In this document: piece after piece, positions 1 to 6,892 of the stretch
Numbering within the stretch: the stretch's first letter is position 1
How the letters are laid out: every line of letters begins with the position of its first letter
Assembly: GCA_005878995.1 (NCBI GenBank)
Contig: VBME01000030.1
Span: 1-10,109 of the forward strand
Length of the DNA stretch: 10,109 bases
Direction: 5' to 3'
DNA from: Methanobacteriota archaeon
GTDB lineage: Archaea; Thermoplasmatota; Thermoplasmata; RBG-16-68-12
The notes under the pieces: model-generated
The model's input: only the letters and a program-made list of their open reading frames with translations
The model's database searches: none
What the model was told of the DNA's origin: nothing
Made by a program: the position numbers and the translations under genes

Positions 1-28
1 CGACGGTCTTCGCCCGCAGGACGTGCAT
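1..28 (-). CDS. 5' end of an unidentified gene, third in the lipid operon (partial)
   Basis: On the minus strand the stop codon of the GGGP synthase gene overlaps an ATG in the arrangement TGATG. The new frame reads MHVLRAKTV for nine codons and then leaves the window. The overlap is the usual sign of translational coupling, so this is probably a third member of the operon. Nine residues are too few to name a family. Confidence rests on the overlap alone; the product is unknown. Confidence 0.4.
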
Positions 29-765
29 CAGACCGCCTTCACCGCTTCGACGATCCGGCGGAGCGCGTCGCCTTCGCGGGCCACCTCGACGATCGTCCCC
101 GTGACGACGATGTCGGCCCCCGCCGCCGCGACCGCCCCGGCGGCCTTCTCGGTGCGGATTCCGCCGCCCACGACGAGCGGGATCCCGATCGCCTCCCGGA
201 CCGCGCGGATGATCTTGTCCGGCACCGGTTCCGGCGCGCCGCTCCCCGCCTCCAGGTAGACGAGCTTCATCCCGAGCATCTGCGCGGCGAGGGCATACTG
301 GATCGCGATGAACGGCGTCTTGCGAGGGATCAAGTCCGCGTGTCCGACCTCGCCCGCGCGCATTCCCGGCTCGACGACGAGATACGCCATCGGGATCGTC
401 TCGAGCCCCCACGCCTTGACGACCGGCGCCGCGAGACGCTGCTCGCCGACGATGAGCCGCGGATCCTTGCTGTTCAACAAGCTCATGAAAAAGAGCGCGT
501 CGGCGTGGGGCGAGAGGCTTCCGGCGCTCGCCGGGAACAGGATGACGGGGACCTTCGCGGCTCCCTTGATCGCGAGGACCGTGTCGTCGACCTTGCCTTG
601 CGTCACCCCGGTCGACCCGCCGACCATGATCGCGTCGGTGCCCGCGTCCCCGGCTTCCCCCGCGAGGGACGCGGCGTCCTCCGCGGTCTGCTTGTCCGGA
701 TCGAGGAGCGTCATGTGAAGTCGCGCCGTCCGCCGTCGTTCCAGGATCGACTCGTAAACGTTCAC
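28..765 (-). CDS. Geranylgeranylglyceryl phosphate synthase (GGGP synthase)
   Basis: Cytosolic prenyltransferase that joins geranylgeranyl diphosphate to sn-glycerol-1-phosphate, making the first ether bond of archaeal membrane lipids. It is a TIM-barrel enzyme of the PcrB/GGGPS family. Seen here in 245 residues: LLDPDK (20-25, expected metal-binding acidic site), VGGSTGV (48-54), a FPAS..SLSP stretch (78-86) followed by MSLLNS (94-99), YLEAGSGA (170-177), and the phosphate-binding VGGGIRT (199-205) and VTGTIVE (221-227). The length is normal for the family. I chose the GTG at 765: it overlaps the upstream TGA as GTGA, and an AGGTG Shine-Dalgarno match lies seven bases before it. The open frame continues upstream to 1131, but that part is antisense-like shadow over the UbiA gene. 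Family assignment is firm. Confidence 0.95.
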   Translation of the reverse strand: MNVYESILERRRTARLHMTLLDPDKQTAEDAASLAGEAGDAGTDAIMVGGSTGVTQGKVDDTVLAIKGAAKVPVILFPASAGSLSPHADALFFMSLLNSKDPRLIVGEQRLAAPVVKAWGLETIPMAYLVVEPGMRAGEVGHADLIPRKTPFIAIQYALAAQMLGMKLVYLEAGSGAPEPVPDKIIRAVREAIGIPLVVGGGIRTEKAAGAVAAAGADIVVTGTIVEVAREGDALRRIVEAVKAV

Positions 766-1595
766 CGGAACGCACCTGCGAGGAAGGCCGCGAGCGCGAC
801 GACCATCCCGTACTTCGTCACCCGCTGCGAGCGGGCGGGATTCGCCGCCGAGTGGAGCGCGGCGTAAATAAACATTCCGTCCGCGGGCACGACGAGGACC
901 GCGTAGCCGAGGAGGAGAACGCCGTAATACAGCGGGAGGAAACTCAGGCCCACGCCGACGGCGAGAGCGATCGCCGCGAGGGTGCCCGCGCGGGATGCGC
1001 CAATTCGACGCGGGAGCGTGCGACGATCGACATCGCCCCGGAGGTCCTCGATGTCTTTCGTGATCTCGCGACCCAGTGTCGTGACGAAGGCGAGGGCCGC
1101 GAGGATGCCCGTCCGGATCAGCGGATCCCAAGAGGATGTGTAAACGGAAACCCCCGCGAAGAAGAACAGCGACCCCACCAGGTACGAGATCACCAGATTC
1201 CCCGACGCGCCGCGGGCCTTCAGCGCCGCCTCGTACGCAAACATGAGAACCGCATTGATCGCGACGACCGCGAGCGCGAAGACGCTGATGAAGCTCGCGA
1301 CCGCCGCGGCAACGAAGAACGCTGCCACGATGAACGCCTTCGCGGTCTCCAAACGGAGCTGCCCCGAAGGGAGGGGGCGTTTGGGGTGGTTAACGCGATC
1401 CGTCTCCCGATCGTACAGATCGTTCAGGGCGTTCCCGCCCGCGGTGAAGGAGGCTGCGGCAACCCCCGCCAGGACGAGCGGGAGCGCGAGGCTGCCCCAT
1501 GCTTGCGATCCGACGGCGACGATCCCGCCGATCCCGACTCCCACCGCGGCCATCGCGCAGTTGAGCGGTCGCGCGAGGCGGAGGAGCCCAGCCAT
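762..1595 (-). CDS. ubiA: Digeranylgeranylglyceryl phosphate synthase (UbiA-type prenyltransferase)
   Basis: Integral membrane prenyltransferase. By family and context it adds the second geranylgeranyl chain to geranylgeranylglyceryl phosphate, the step after the reaction of the next gene in the operon. Seen in 277 residues: first aspartate motif N55-x-x-N58-D59-x-x-D62-x-x-x-D66 followed by NHPKRPLPSG (69-78); second motif D181-x-x-D184-x-x-x-D188 in the stretch starting REITK (176); and about eight or nine hydrophobic helices between residues 12 and 275. The N-terminus with RP-x-N-C (9-13) is typical of the archaeal enzymes, supporting the ATG at 1595. No strong Shine-Dalgarno sequence precedes it, so it may be read from a short leader. 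The GGGP synthase neighbour makes the lipid role much more likely than a quinone or haem prenyltransferase. Confidence 0.92.
   Translation of the reverse strand: MAGLLRLARPLNCAMAAVGVGIGGIVAVGSQAWGSLALPLVLAGVAAASFTAGGNALNDLYDRETDRVNHPKRPLPSGQLRLETAKAFIVAAFFVAAAVASFISVFALAVVAINAVLMFAYEAALKARGASGNLVISYLVGSLFFFAGVSVYTSSWDPLIRTGILAALAFVTTLGREITKDIEDLRGDVDRRTLPRRIGASRAGTLAAIALAVGVGLSFLPLYYGVLLLGYAVLVVPADGMFIYAALHSAANPARSQRVTKYGMVVALAAFLAGAFR
773..777 (-). promoter_or_regulatory. Ribosome binding site for the GGGP synthase GTG start
   Basis: The minus strand reads AGGTG here, seven bases before the GTG at 765. This supports the GTG rather than the far-upstream ATG of the longer open frame, which would add about 120 residues with no family match. 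Confidence 0.6.
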
Positions 1596-1779
1596 GCCGC
1601 CGCTGTACGGCGGGAACCCCTACTAATCGTTACCCATTCGCGGTATCGAGAATGGAATCATCGGGAGGGGCATCGGAACGCTTATCGTACGTTCGCTCAA
1701 TCTATTCCGCAACCCACCGGTCTGTCGCGGGACTCTGCCCAGGATCCCACGCCAATCGGGTCCGGGCGGAGGCACACAT
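1596..1779. promoter_or_regulatory. Divergent intergenic region between the lipid operon and the helical-repeat gene
   Basis: This 184-base stretch must hold promoters firing in both directions. No textbook TATA box is visible. The AT-richest places are around 1621-1631 (minus strand ACGATTAGTA, about 30 bases before the ubiA ATG, so it could drive a near-leaderless transcript) and around 1681-1708 on the plus strand (TTATCGTA and CAATCTATTC). I see no RNA gene and no long inverted repeat. The promoter assignments are weak. Confidence 0.3.
1768..1772 (+). promoter_or_regulatory. Ribosome binding site for the helical-repeat gene
   Basis: GGAGG lies seven bases before the ATG at 1780, an ideal Shine-Dalgarno distance. 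It fixes this start and shows that the gene has a leadered transcript. Confidence 0.7.
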
Positions 1780-3057
1780 ATGCTCGAAGGGAGCGAGTCG
1801 TCGGTCGGGATTCTTCGGTCGTCGAAGGTACGGAACGCGGAGAACGCCATCGGCCAGCTGGAAGGTCTCGTGACCGTGTTGCGGCTCAGACAGGCCGACA
1901 TCAAGCCCGCGGAAGAGGCGCTGCAAGTCGCGAAGCAGTTGTTCGCCGGCGGCCAGTACGCGAAGGCGTTTCACGCCGCGAAGCGGGCGGAGTCCCTCGC
2001 AATCATGCTCGACGAACGGTTCGGCGGATACCAGCAGGCCGCGAACGCGTTGCGGGTCCGCATCCAGTCGATGCAACGGCTCGGCCTCCGCGCGGATCTC
2101 CTCGAGGCGATCCTCACCCGAGCGGAGGAGAAAGTCCTCTCCGGGACCTGGGAAGAGGGGATGTTCGTGCCGAACTACGTCGAGGCGCGCCGCCTCCTTG
2201 AACGCGCGGAGCAGGAGGGCCGGGCGTTCCAGCACAAGGCGGAGCGCGCATCGAACGGGATCTTCATGGCCGAGCTCGCGATCGAATCGATTGGAGAGAT
2301 CAAAGGCCCCACCGATCCGATTGCATTCGTCCATGGAGCGACGCCCGGACTCGAAGGATTGCTCCAGGACGCCACGAAGGAGCTCGCCCTCGGCAACGCG
2401 GACGGCGCCGCCGAGGTTGCACGGGACATCGTTGCGAAGGCGGCGCACCTGAAGAAGCGATACGCCGAAACCGTGAAGTCACTCGACGGGACGGAGGCGC
2501 AGATGGCCCAGTTGCGAGGCGAAGGAATCCTCACGAACGGCACGGAAGGGGAAATCCGAATCGCGCGGGAGACCCTCGAGAAAGGACTCGTCGAACCGGC
2601 CGCGGCGATGGCGGCCCGCCTGCAAGGGGAGGTCGAGGCGATCGCGAACGCGTACCGCAAGGCGACGCTCGGCCTCGCCGATGCGGAGATCCTGTACGGC
2701 CGGCTCCAGTCGGAAGGCTTCCAGTCCTACGAGGCGGAAGTCGCGATCCGCGACGCGCGTCGGCTCGTCCGGGAGGCGAACTACGCACGCGCGGTCGAGC
2801 ACCTCGAGCGGGCCCTCCATGCGTTTGCCCGCCGGACGAACGCCCGAGAGGCGCTCGCAAAGGCGATCGAACTGACGCGGAAGCGCGTGCAGCTCCTCCA
2901 AGGAAGCGGCCTGACGTTCATGCCGGACATCCAAGAGGTCCTGACGCGGGCCGAGCGGGAGTTCCAGCAAGGGAACTTCTCCGGGTCGAGCGAGGACCTT
3001 CGGATCGCCACGGTCCTGTTGGGCCAAGCGGCGCGTCCGGCGACCGGGACGAAGTGA
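1780..3057 (+). CDS. Uncharacterised protein with about six helical repeats
   Basis: I do not recognise a named family. The 425-residue product has no signal peptide or membrane segment and is almost entirely charged amphipathic helix. A recurring unit can be aligned by eye: a hydrophobic helix start, an acidic A.R/AEE-type helix, then a turn with glycine and an aromatic residue, then an alanine-rich helix. The turns are GGQYAKA (57-63), SG...NYVEA (121-136), LGNADGA (204-210), KGLVEPA (268-274), EANYARA (332-338) and QGNFSGS (397-403), spaced 64 to 74 residues apart. This resembles TPR-like or coiled-coil scaffolds, so a protein-binding role is plausible but unproven. The start is supported by GGAGG at good spacing. 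It stands 40 bases upstream of a methyltransferase gene and is divergent from the lipid operon. Confidence 0.85.
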   Translation: MLEGSESSVGILRSSKVRNAENAIGQLEGLVTVLRLRQADIKPAEEALQVAKQLFAGGQYAKAFHAAKRAESLAIMLDERFGGYQQAANALRVRIQSMQRLGLRADLLEAILTRAEEKVLSGTWEEGMFVPNYVEARRLLERAEQEGRAFQHKAERASNGIFMAELAIESIGEIKGPTDPIAFVHGATPGLEGLLQDATKELALGNADGAAEVARDIVAKAAHLKKRYAETVKSLDGTEAQMAQLRGEGILTNGTEGEIRIARETLEKGLVEPAAAMAARLQGEVEAIANAYRKATLGLADAEILYGRLQSEGFQSYEAEVAIRDARRLVREANYARAVEHLERALHAFARRTNAREALAKAIELTRKRVQLLQGSGLTFMPDIQEVLTRAEREFQQGNFSGSSEDLRIATVLLGQAARPATGTK

Positions 3058-3097
3058 ACCTCGAGCTTAAGCCGCGGCCGGGATTCTCGTCGTCGAC

Positions 3098-3703
3098 ATG
3101 GGAGAGCAGTACTTCGCGCGGCGGCCTGCTTCGCGGCGTCGACCCGCGGAATTCCATGTGTCCGTCCGAGGCCATGCGTTCAGGTTCCGCACGGATGCGG
3201 GCGTCTTCTCGCGAGGCGAACTCGATCGCGGGACGGAGCTGCTCCTCGCGGCCCTGGAAGTTGGGCCGTGTGAACTCATCATGGACCTCGGGTGCGGATA
3301 TGGCGCGCTCGGGATTGTCGCGGCGCGGCTCTCCGACGGCGGGCGCGTCATCCTGACGGACGTAAACGAACGGGCGGTTCGGGCAGCGCGCGAAAACCTC
3401 TCGGTGAACGGGATTGCGAACGCGGAGGTGCGGCTCGGAAACCTATACGAGCCCGTCGCCGAGATGGCGTTCGACCAGATCGTCTCCAACCCGCCGATCC
3501 GCGCAGGTCGTGACGTAGTGGACCGGATTATCTCGGATGCGCCGATGCACCTTCTCGACGGCGGGAGCTTGTGGCTCGTCGCCCGCACCCGGCAGGGAGC
3601 AGCCTCGATTCAAAGGCGCATGGCGGCGGCCTTCGGCACGGCAACGGTCGTACGTCGAGGAAGCGGCTTCAAGGTCCTACGGTCGGCAAAGAAGGAGAAA
3701 TGA
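3098..3703 (+). CDS. RsmC-like SAM-dependent methyltransferase
   Basis: Class I methyltransferase of the RsmC/MTS 'small' domain family. Relatives such as bacterial RsmC methylate a guanine N2 in small-subunit rRNA; the archaeal substrate is not settled by sequence. Seen in 201 residues: an N-terminal segment GEQYF..RP with F..TD.GVFS..ELD.GT (29-46) typical of the family, SAM-binding motif I DLGCGYG (63-69), an acidic ribose-binding position in LTDVN (86-90), and the catalytic NPPI (131-134) seen in enzymes that modify exocyclic amines. The ATG at 3098 keeps the conserved N-terminus intact but has no clear Shine-Dalgarno sequence. It lies 40 bases after the helical-repeat gene and four bases before the acetyltransferase, so all three are probably cotranscribed. 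Confidence 0.88.
   Translation: MGEQYFARRPASRRRPAEFHVSVRGHAFRFRTDAGVFSRGELDRGTELLLAALEVGPCELIMDLGCGYGALGIVAARLSDGGRVILTDVNERAVRAARENLSVNGIANAEVRLGNLYEPVAEMAFDQIVSNPPIRAGRDVVDRIISDAPMHLLDGGSLWLVARTRQGAASIQRRMAAAFGTATVVRRGSGFKVLRSAKKEK
3692..3697 (+). promoter_or_regulatory. Ribosome binding site for the GTG-started acetyltransferase
   Basis: AAGGAG lies inside the last codons of the methyltransferase gene, ten bases before the GTG at 3708. An ATG at 3700 overlapping the methyltransferase stop is in a different frame from the acetyltransferase and is not its start. Confidence 0.5.
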
Positions 3704-3707
3704 GACG

Positions 3708-4181
3708 GTGCGCTCAAACCCAAACGTCGCGCGCACCCGTCTGCGCCCGGTACGAATCGAGGATGCGTTTCCGTTGGTCCCGCTTTTCGAGGCGTTCTAC
3801 GGAACGTACTTCGGCGAGGCGGTTACCGAGACCGCGATCCGACGCCGACTTCGACAGGCGGAGGGTCACGAGACGGTGGTGGTCGCAGAGGTCGGGAATC
3901 GGCTGGCCGGATTCGCAAGCCTGCGGGTGACGCCCTCTCTCGATCTCGCACCGCATGCGGAACTCACGGAGGTGTTCGTTGCCTCGGAGTTTCGGCGGAC
4001 CGGTTTGGCGTCGAAGCTCGTGAAGCACTTGGAGACAATCGCCCGGGACAGGGGAGCCTCGGAACTCGTCGTCCTCACATGGAAGAAGAACGCGGAGGGC
4101 CTTGCTTTCTATCGCTCCGCGGGGTTCGGAGAAGAGGCGGTCGCGATGCGGAAGACGCTGAGTCCGCCGGAGAATCCCTGA
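3708..4181 (+). CDS. GNAT-family N-acetyltransferase
   Basis: Acetyl-CoA-dependent acetyltransferase; the substrate cannot be told from sequence. The 157-residue product has the GNAT order: an N-terminal strand RLRPVRIEDAF (11-21), a strand pair VVVAEVGNRLAGFASL (57-72), motif A with ELTEVFV followed by the acetyl-CoA pyrophosphate loop RRTGLA (96-101), and motif B NAEGLAFYRSAGF (128-140) with the usual tyrosine. The length is normal for a single-domain GNAT. I chose the GTG at 3708 because the domain begins just after it. The open frame extends upstream to 3537, but that part overlaps the methyltransferase and is low-complexity and arginine-rich, unlike a real extension. It follows the methyltransferase after four bases, suggesting coupled translation. 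Ribosomal-protein acetylation (RimI-like) is one possibility given the neighbours, but that is speculation. Confidence 0.88.
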   Translation: MRSNPNVARTRLRPVRIEDAFPLVPLFEAFYGTYFGEAVTETAIRRRLRQAEGHETVVVAEVGNRLAGFASLRVTPSLDLAPHAELTEVFVASEFRRTGLASKLVKHLETIARDRGASELVVLTWKKNAEGLAFYRSAGFGEEAVAMRKTLSPPENP

Positions 4182-4261
4182 CTTTTGCGGTTCTTCTCCC
4201 GGAAACGAAGCCGCGGATCGAGTGACGGGCTCTCCGCAACTCGGGGCCGCGCTCCTTAACC

Positions 4262-4270
4262 CTTAAATAC
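4262..4270 (+). promoter_or_regulatory. TATA box of the rps13-rps4-rps11-rpoD operon
   Basis: CTTAAATAC stands out in a GC-rich 131-base gap between the acetyltransferase and rps13. With archaeal spacing of about 26 bases from the TATA centre, transcription would start near 4290-4294, leaving a leader of about 20 bases before the rps13 ATG at 4313. The leader contains a GGGGA Shine-Dalgarno-like run at 4300-4304. The rest of the gap (4182-4261) shows nothing further that I can support. Confidence 0.75.
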
Positions 4271-4312
4271 GTCGTGAAGTTTGGACACCTATCCCATCTG
4301 GGGATTTCATCG

Positions 4313-4999
4313 ATGCCTGAGGAGAAGCCAAGCCCTGAAGCCGAAGCCCCACCGGCCCCGGCGAAGCCCGGGAAGGGCGAGCGGCCCGCGAGGAAGAGGG
4401 AAGAGCCGAAAGAGGAGCCGAAAGCGCCCCGCGCGCCGAAGAAGCTCGAGGGCGTCAAGGAGGACTTCCGGTACATCGTCCGGATGGCGAACACGGACCT
4501 CGACGGCACGCGGTCCGTCGCGTACGCGCTCACCGCGATCTCCGGCGTCGGGATCCGCGTCTCCGAGGCCGTCGTCGACCTCGCCGGCGTCTCGCGGACG
4601 GAACGCCTCGGCAACCTATCGGAGCAGGATACGGACAAGATCGAGGCGACCCTCGGCAACCTCGGGGAGGCGTTCCCGCATTGGATGGTGAACCGGCCCA
4701 AAGACTGGGAGTCGGGGCTCGACCTCCACGCGTTCGGTCCCGACGTCGAGATACGGCTGCGGGACGACATCAACCTGATGAAGATGATCCGATCGTACAA
4801 GGGCGTGCGCCACGAGACGGGCCAGAAGGTCCGCGGGCAGCGCACGCGGTCCAACGGCCGGACCGGCTTGACCGTCGGCGTCACGAAGAAGGCCGCCCTC
4901 GAAGCCGCGAAGGCGAAGAAGGCGGAGGAAGCCGGCGGCAAGAAGGCGGAGAAGAAAGAAGAAAAGAAGGAAGAGAAGAAGGAACCGGCCAAGGTGTGA
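4313..4999 (+). CDS. rps13: 30S ribosomal protein S13 with charged extensions
   Basis: Small-subunit head protein that contacts tRNA and the intersubunit bridge. The core is archaeal S13: FRYIVRMANTDLDG (52-65), an ISGVG helix-turn region (76-80), and the conserved rRNA-binding segment from SYKGVRHETGQKVRGQRT (161-178) to NGRTG. At 228 residues it is much longer than the roughly 150 usual for archaea, because of a Pro/Glu/Lys-rich N-terminal arm (1-47) and a Lys/Glu/Ala tail (about 191-228). I chose the ATG at 4313. An in-frame GTG at 4274 lies only a few bases after the TATA box, before the expected transcription start, so it should not be present in the mRNA. First gene of the operon; its stop is four bases before rps4. 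Confidence 0.95.
   Translation: MPEEKPSPEAEAPPAPAKPGKGERPARKREEPKEEPKAPRAPKKLEGVKEDFRYIVRMANTDLDGTRSVAYALTAISGVGIRVSEAVVDLAGVSRTERLGNLSEQDTDKIEATLGNLGEAFPHWMVNRPKDWESGLDLHAFGPDVEIRLRDDINLMKMIRSYKGVRHETGQKVRGQRTRSNGRTGLTVGVTKKAALEAAKAKKAEEAGGKKAEKKEEKKEEKKEPAKV
4991..4996 (+). promoter_or_regulatory. Ribosome binding site for the TTG start of rps4
   Basis: AAGGTG lies within the last codons of rps13, seven bases before the TTG at 5004. It supports a rare TTG start, which restores the conserved archaeal S4 N-terminus beginning MGDPK. Confidence 0.6.
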
Positions 5000-5003
5000 G
5001 TCG

Positions 5004-5636
5004 TTGGGCGACCCGAAGTTCTCGCGTGCGAAGTTTGAGCGGCCTTCCCACCCGTGGGAGGCGGAGCGCATCAAGGCGGAGAACGAGCTCCTGAAGAAGT
5101 ACGGGCTGAAGAACAAGAAGGAACTCTGGCGCTCCCAGTACGTCCTGCGGCGATTCCGCCAGCGGGCGCGGGAACTGCAGGCGCGCGTCCGGCAGAAGGA
5201 CAAGCAGGCGGAGAAAGAACGGGAGCAGCTCCTCCGACGGCTCGGCCGCCTCGGGCTCCTGCCGCTCGACGGCACGACCCTGGACGACGTCCTCGCCCTC
5301 GACGTGGAGGCGATCCTCTCGCGGCGTCTCCAGACGCTCACGTTCCTCAAGGGTCTCGCCTTCACGCCACGCCAGGCGCGGCAGTTCATCGTCCACGGGC
5401 ATGTGTCGGTCGGCGGACGACGCGTGACGATCCCCGGGGTCCTCGTGAGCCGCACGGAAGAGAACGTGATCACGTACGACGAGCGCTCCGCCATCTCGAG
5501 TGACTTGCATCCGGTCCGACAGACGGGACAGCCGCCCGCACCGTCGGCCGCGGAAGGCGGGGAAGACGAGGAAGGCCCCGAGCTCCCTGTTGAACCCGGA
5601 GCGCCGGGTCCGGGCAGTACGCCGAAGGGGGCCTGA
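5004..5636 (+). CDS. rps4: 30S ribosomal protein S4 with acidic C-terminal tail
   Basis: Primary 16S rRNA-binding protein that nucleates small-subunit assembly. The product is 210 residues. The N-terminus [19 protein letters not shown] (1-19) is the archaeal S4 signature, followed by [12 protein letters not shown] (31-42), a basic helical region (43-85), and an S4 RNA-binding domain about 103-160 with SRRLQTL (106-112), [14 protein letters not shown] (125-138) and the closing IPG..VS. Residues 171-210 form a tail rich in Pro, Gly and Glu, with an acidic run [10 protein letters not shown] (184-193). Such an acidic end is unusual for an rRNA-binding protein and is absent from standard archaeal S4 of about 180 residues. 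The start is TTG, decided by the conserved N-terminus and the upstream AAGGTG. Four bases separate it from rps13 and two from rps11. Confidence 0.96.
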   Translation: MGDPKFSRAKFERPSHPWEAERIKAENELLKKYGLKNKKELWRSQYVLRRFRQRARELQARVRQKDKQAEKEREQLLRRLGRLGLLPLDGTTLDDVLALDVEAILSRRLQTLTFLKGLAFTPRQARQFIVHGHVSVGGRRVTIPGVLVSRTEENVITYDERSAISSDLHPVRQTGQPPAPSAAEGGEDEEGPELPVEPGAPGPGSTPKGA

Positions 5637-5638
5637 TC

Positions 5639-6022
5639 ATGCCGCGCTGGGGCGTCGCCCACATCTTCGCGTCGTACAACAACATCATCATCACGCTGAC
5701 CGACATCACGGGCTCCGAGACGATCACGAAGGCGACGGGCGGCATGGTCGTCAAGGCCGCGAAAGACGAGGCGTCGCCGTACGCCGCGATGAAGGCGGCG
5801 GAGCGCGTCGCCGATGCGGCGAAGGAGAAGGGCATCGACTCGATCCACGTGCGGGTGCGCGCGCCGGGCGGCAACAAGTCGAAGTCCCCGGGACCCGGCG
5901 CGCAAGCCGCGATCCGCGCCCTGTCTCGGGCGGGCCTGCGAATCGGACGGATCGAGGAAGTCACGCCGGTGCCCCATGACGGCACGAAGGCGAAAGGGGG
6001 CCGGCGTGGGCGGAGGGTCTAG
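5639..6022 (+). CDS. rps11: 30S ribosomal protein S11
   Basis: Small-subunit platform protein near the Shine-Dalgarno/anti-Shine-Dalgarno helix. The 127-residue product matches the family along its whole length: [19 protein letters not shown] (4-22), the central TGGMVVKA (33-40), DEASPYAAM (43-51), [19 protein letters not shown] (70-88), and the terminal [18 protein letters not shown] block that is highly conserved in archaea. Unlike its S13 and S4 neighbours it has no extra tail. The ATG at 5639 follows the rps4 stop by two bases, with AAGGGGG seven bases upstream. Its stop is directly adjacent to the rpoD start. Confidence 0.97.
   Translation: MPRWGVAHIFASYNNIIITLTDITGSETITKATGGMVVKAAKDEASPYAAMKAAERVADAAKEKGIDSIHVRVRAPGGNKSKSPGPGAQAAIRALSRAGLRIGRIEEVTPVPHDGTKAKGGRRGRRV
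6012..6017 (+). promoter_or_regulatory. Ribosome binding site for rpoD
   Basis: GGAGGG, embedded in the last codons of rps11, lies five bases before the rpoD ATG at 6023. It is the strongest Shine-Dalgarno match of the operon. Confidence 0.6.
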
Positions 6023-6862
6023 ATGAAAATCAGTGTCCTGTCGAAGTCGGATGACGCGATGCGTCTCCTCCTCGAGGAGACGGAGCCCTCGTACGCGAAC
6101 GCCCTCCGACGGGTGCTCGTCGCGGACGTCCCGAAGATGGCGATCGAGGACGTCGAGTTCCACCTCGGACCGATCCGCGCGGACGACGGCAAGGAGTACG
6201 AGAGCGTCGGGCCCCTGTTCGACGAGATGATCGCCCACCGCCTCGGCCTTGTCCCGATCCCGACGGACCTCGCGCTGTACAACCGCCGGGAAGATTGCCC
6301 GACCTGCCACGGCGAAGGCTGCCCGAACTGCACGATCATCTATTCCGTCAACAAGCGGGGCCCCGGGGTCGTGACGTCGGCGGACCTCGAGCCGATCGGC
6401 GACACGAAGCTGCGTCCAAAGGACGCGAAGATCCCGATCGTCAAACTTGGGGACGGCCAGGCCATGTTGATTTATGCGACTGCTGTCCTCGGCACCGGGA
6501 AGGAGCATGCGAAGTGGCAGTCGACCCACGGGGTCGGCTACCGGTACTACCCGATCCTGAAGGCCGGCACCAAGTCCATCGACCCGCTCGACCCGAGCGT
6601 CCCGTACTGCGAGAGTCACATGCAGTCCACGTCGACGGAGGAGGAAGAGACGCTGGAGCTTTCCGCGGACTGCGTGACGTGCGCGAAGTTCCGGGAGCAG
6701 TACAAAGTCGAGTCCGTGAAAGCCGCGAACGATCCGACGCGGATCGTGATGGAGTTCGAGACGGATGGATCCATGACGACGAAGTCGGTCTTGCTCGCGT
6801 CCCTCGACATCTTGGGGAAGCGGTTTTCCGAGCTCGCGACGCAAGCCACGGCCCTCGCATGA
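6023..6862 (+). CDS. rpoD: DNA-directed RNA polymerase subunit D (Rpo3)
   Basis: Archaeal counterpart of bacterial alpha and eukaryotic Rpb3; with subunit L it forms the assembly platform of RNA polymerase. This is not the bacterial sigma factor of the same symbol. The 279-residue product has the alpha-like N-terminus with NALRRVLVADVPKMAIEDV (26-44), LFDEMIAHRLGLVPIPTD (65-82), and a C-terminal dimerisation helix about 253-273. A cysteine loop CPTC....CPNC (92-103) sits where Rpb3 carries its zinc loop. A second set, C196, C217 and C220, falls in the region that holds an iron-sulphur cluster in some archaeal D subunits, but only three cysteines are present here. ATG follows the rps11 stop with no gap. 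It is the last gene of the operon in this window. Confidence 0.96.
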   Translation: MKISVLSKSDDAMRLLLEETEPSYANALRRVLVADVPKMAIEDVEFHLGPIRADDGKEYESVGPLFDEMIAHRLGLVPIPTDLALYNRREDCPTCHGEGCPNCTIIYSVNKRGPGVVTSADLEPIGDTKLRPKDAKIPIVKLGDGQAMLIYATAVLGTGKEHAKWQSTHGVGYRYYPILKAGTKSIDPLDPSVPYCESHMQSTSTEEEETLELSADCVTCAKFREQYKVESVKAANDPTRIVMEFETDGSMTTKSVLLASLDILGKRFSELATQATALA

Positions 6863-6892
6863 GCCTGTTCGATCGTTCCTCGACTCGACAGG

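Noticed and set aside
1..28. The nine residues MHVLRAKTV resemble the start of IspH/LytB proteins.
   Set aside because: Too short for any family call, and archaea normally use the mevalonate pathway and lack IspH. Left as unidentified.
852..2201. A 449-codon plus-strand frame across ubiA, the intergenic region and the helical-repeat gene.
   Set aside because: Low-complexity Arg/Glu/Gly composition, opposite or out of frame with supported genes, no ribosome binding site.
3537..3707. Upstream extension of the acetyltransferase by 57 codons.
   Set aside because: It overlaps the methyltransferase in another frame; the GNAT domain begins right after the GTG at 3708, which has a ribosome binding site.
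4896..4996. The purine-rich run at the end of rps13 as a simple repeat element.
   Set aside because: It stays in frame and encodes the Lys/Glu tail of S13; no exact tandem unit is maintained over a useful length.
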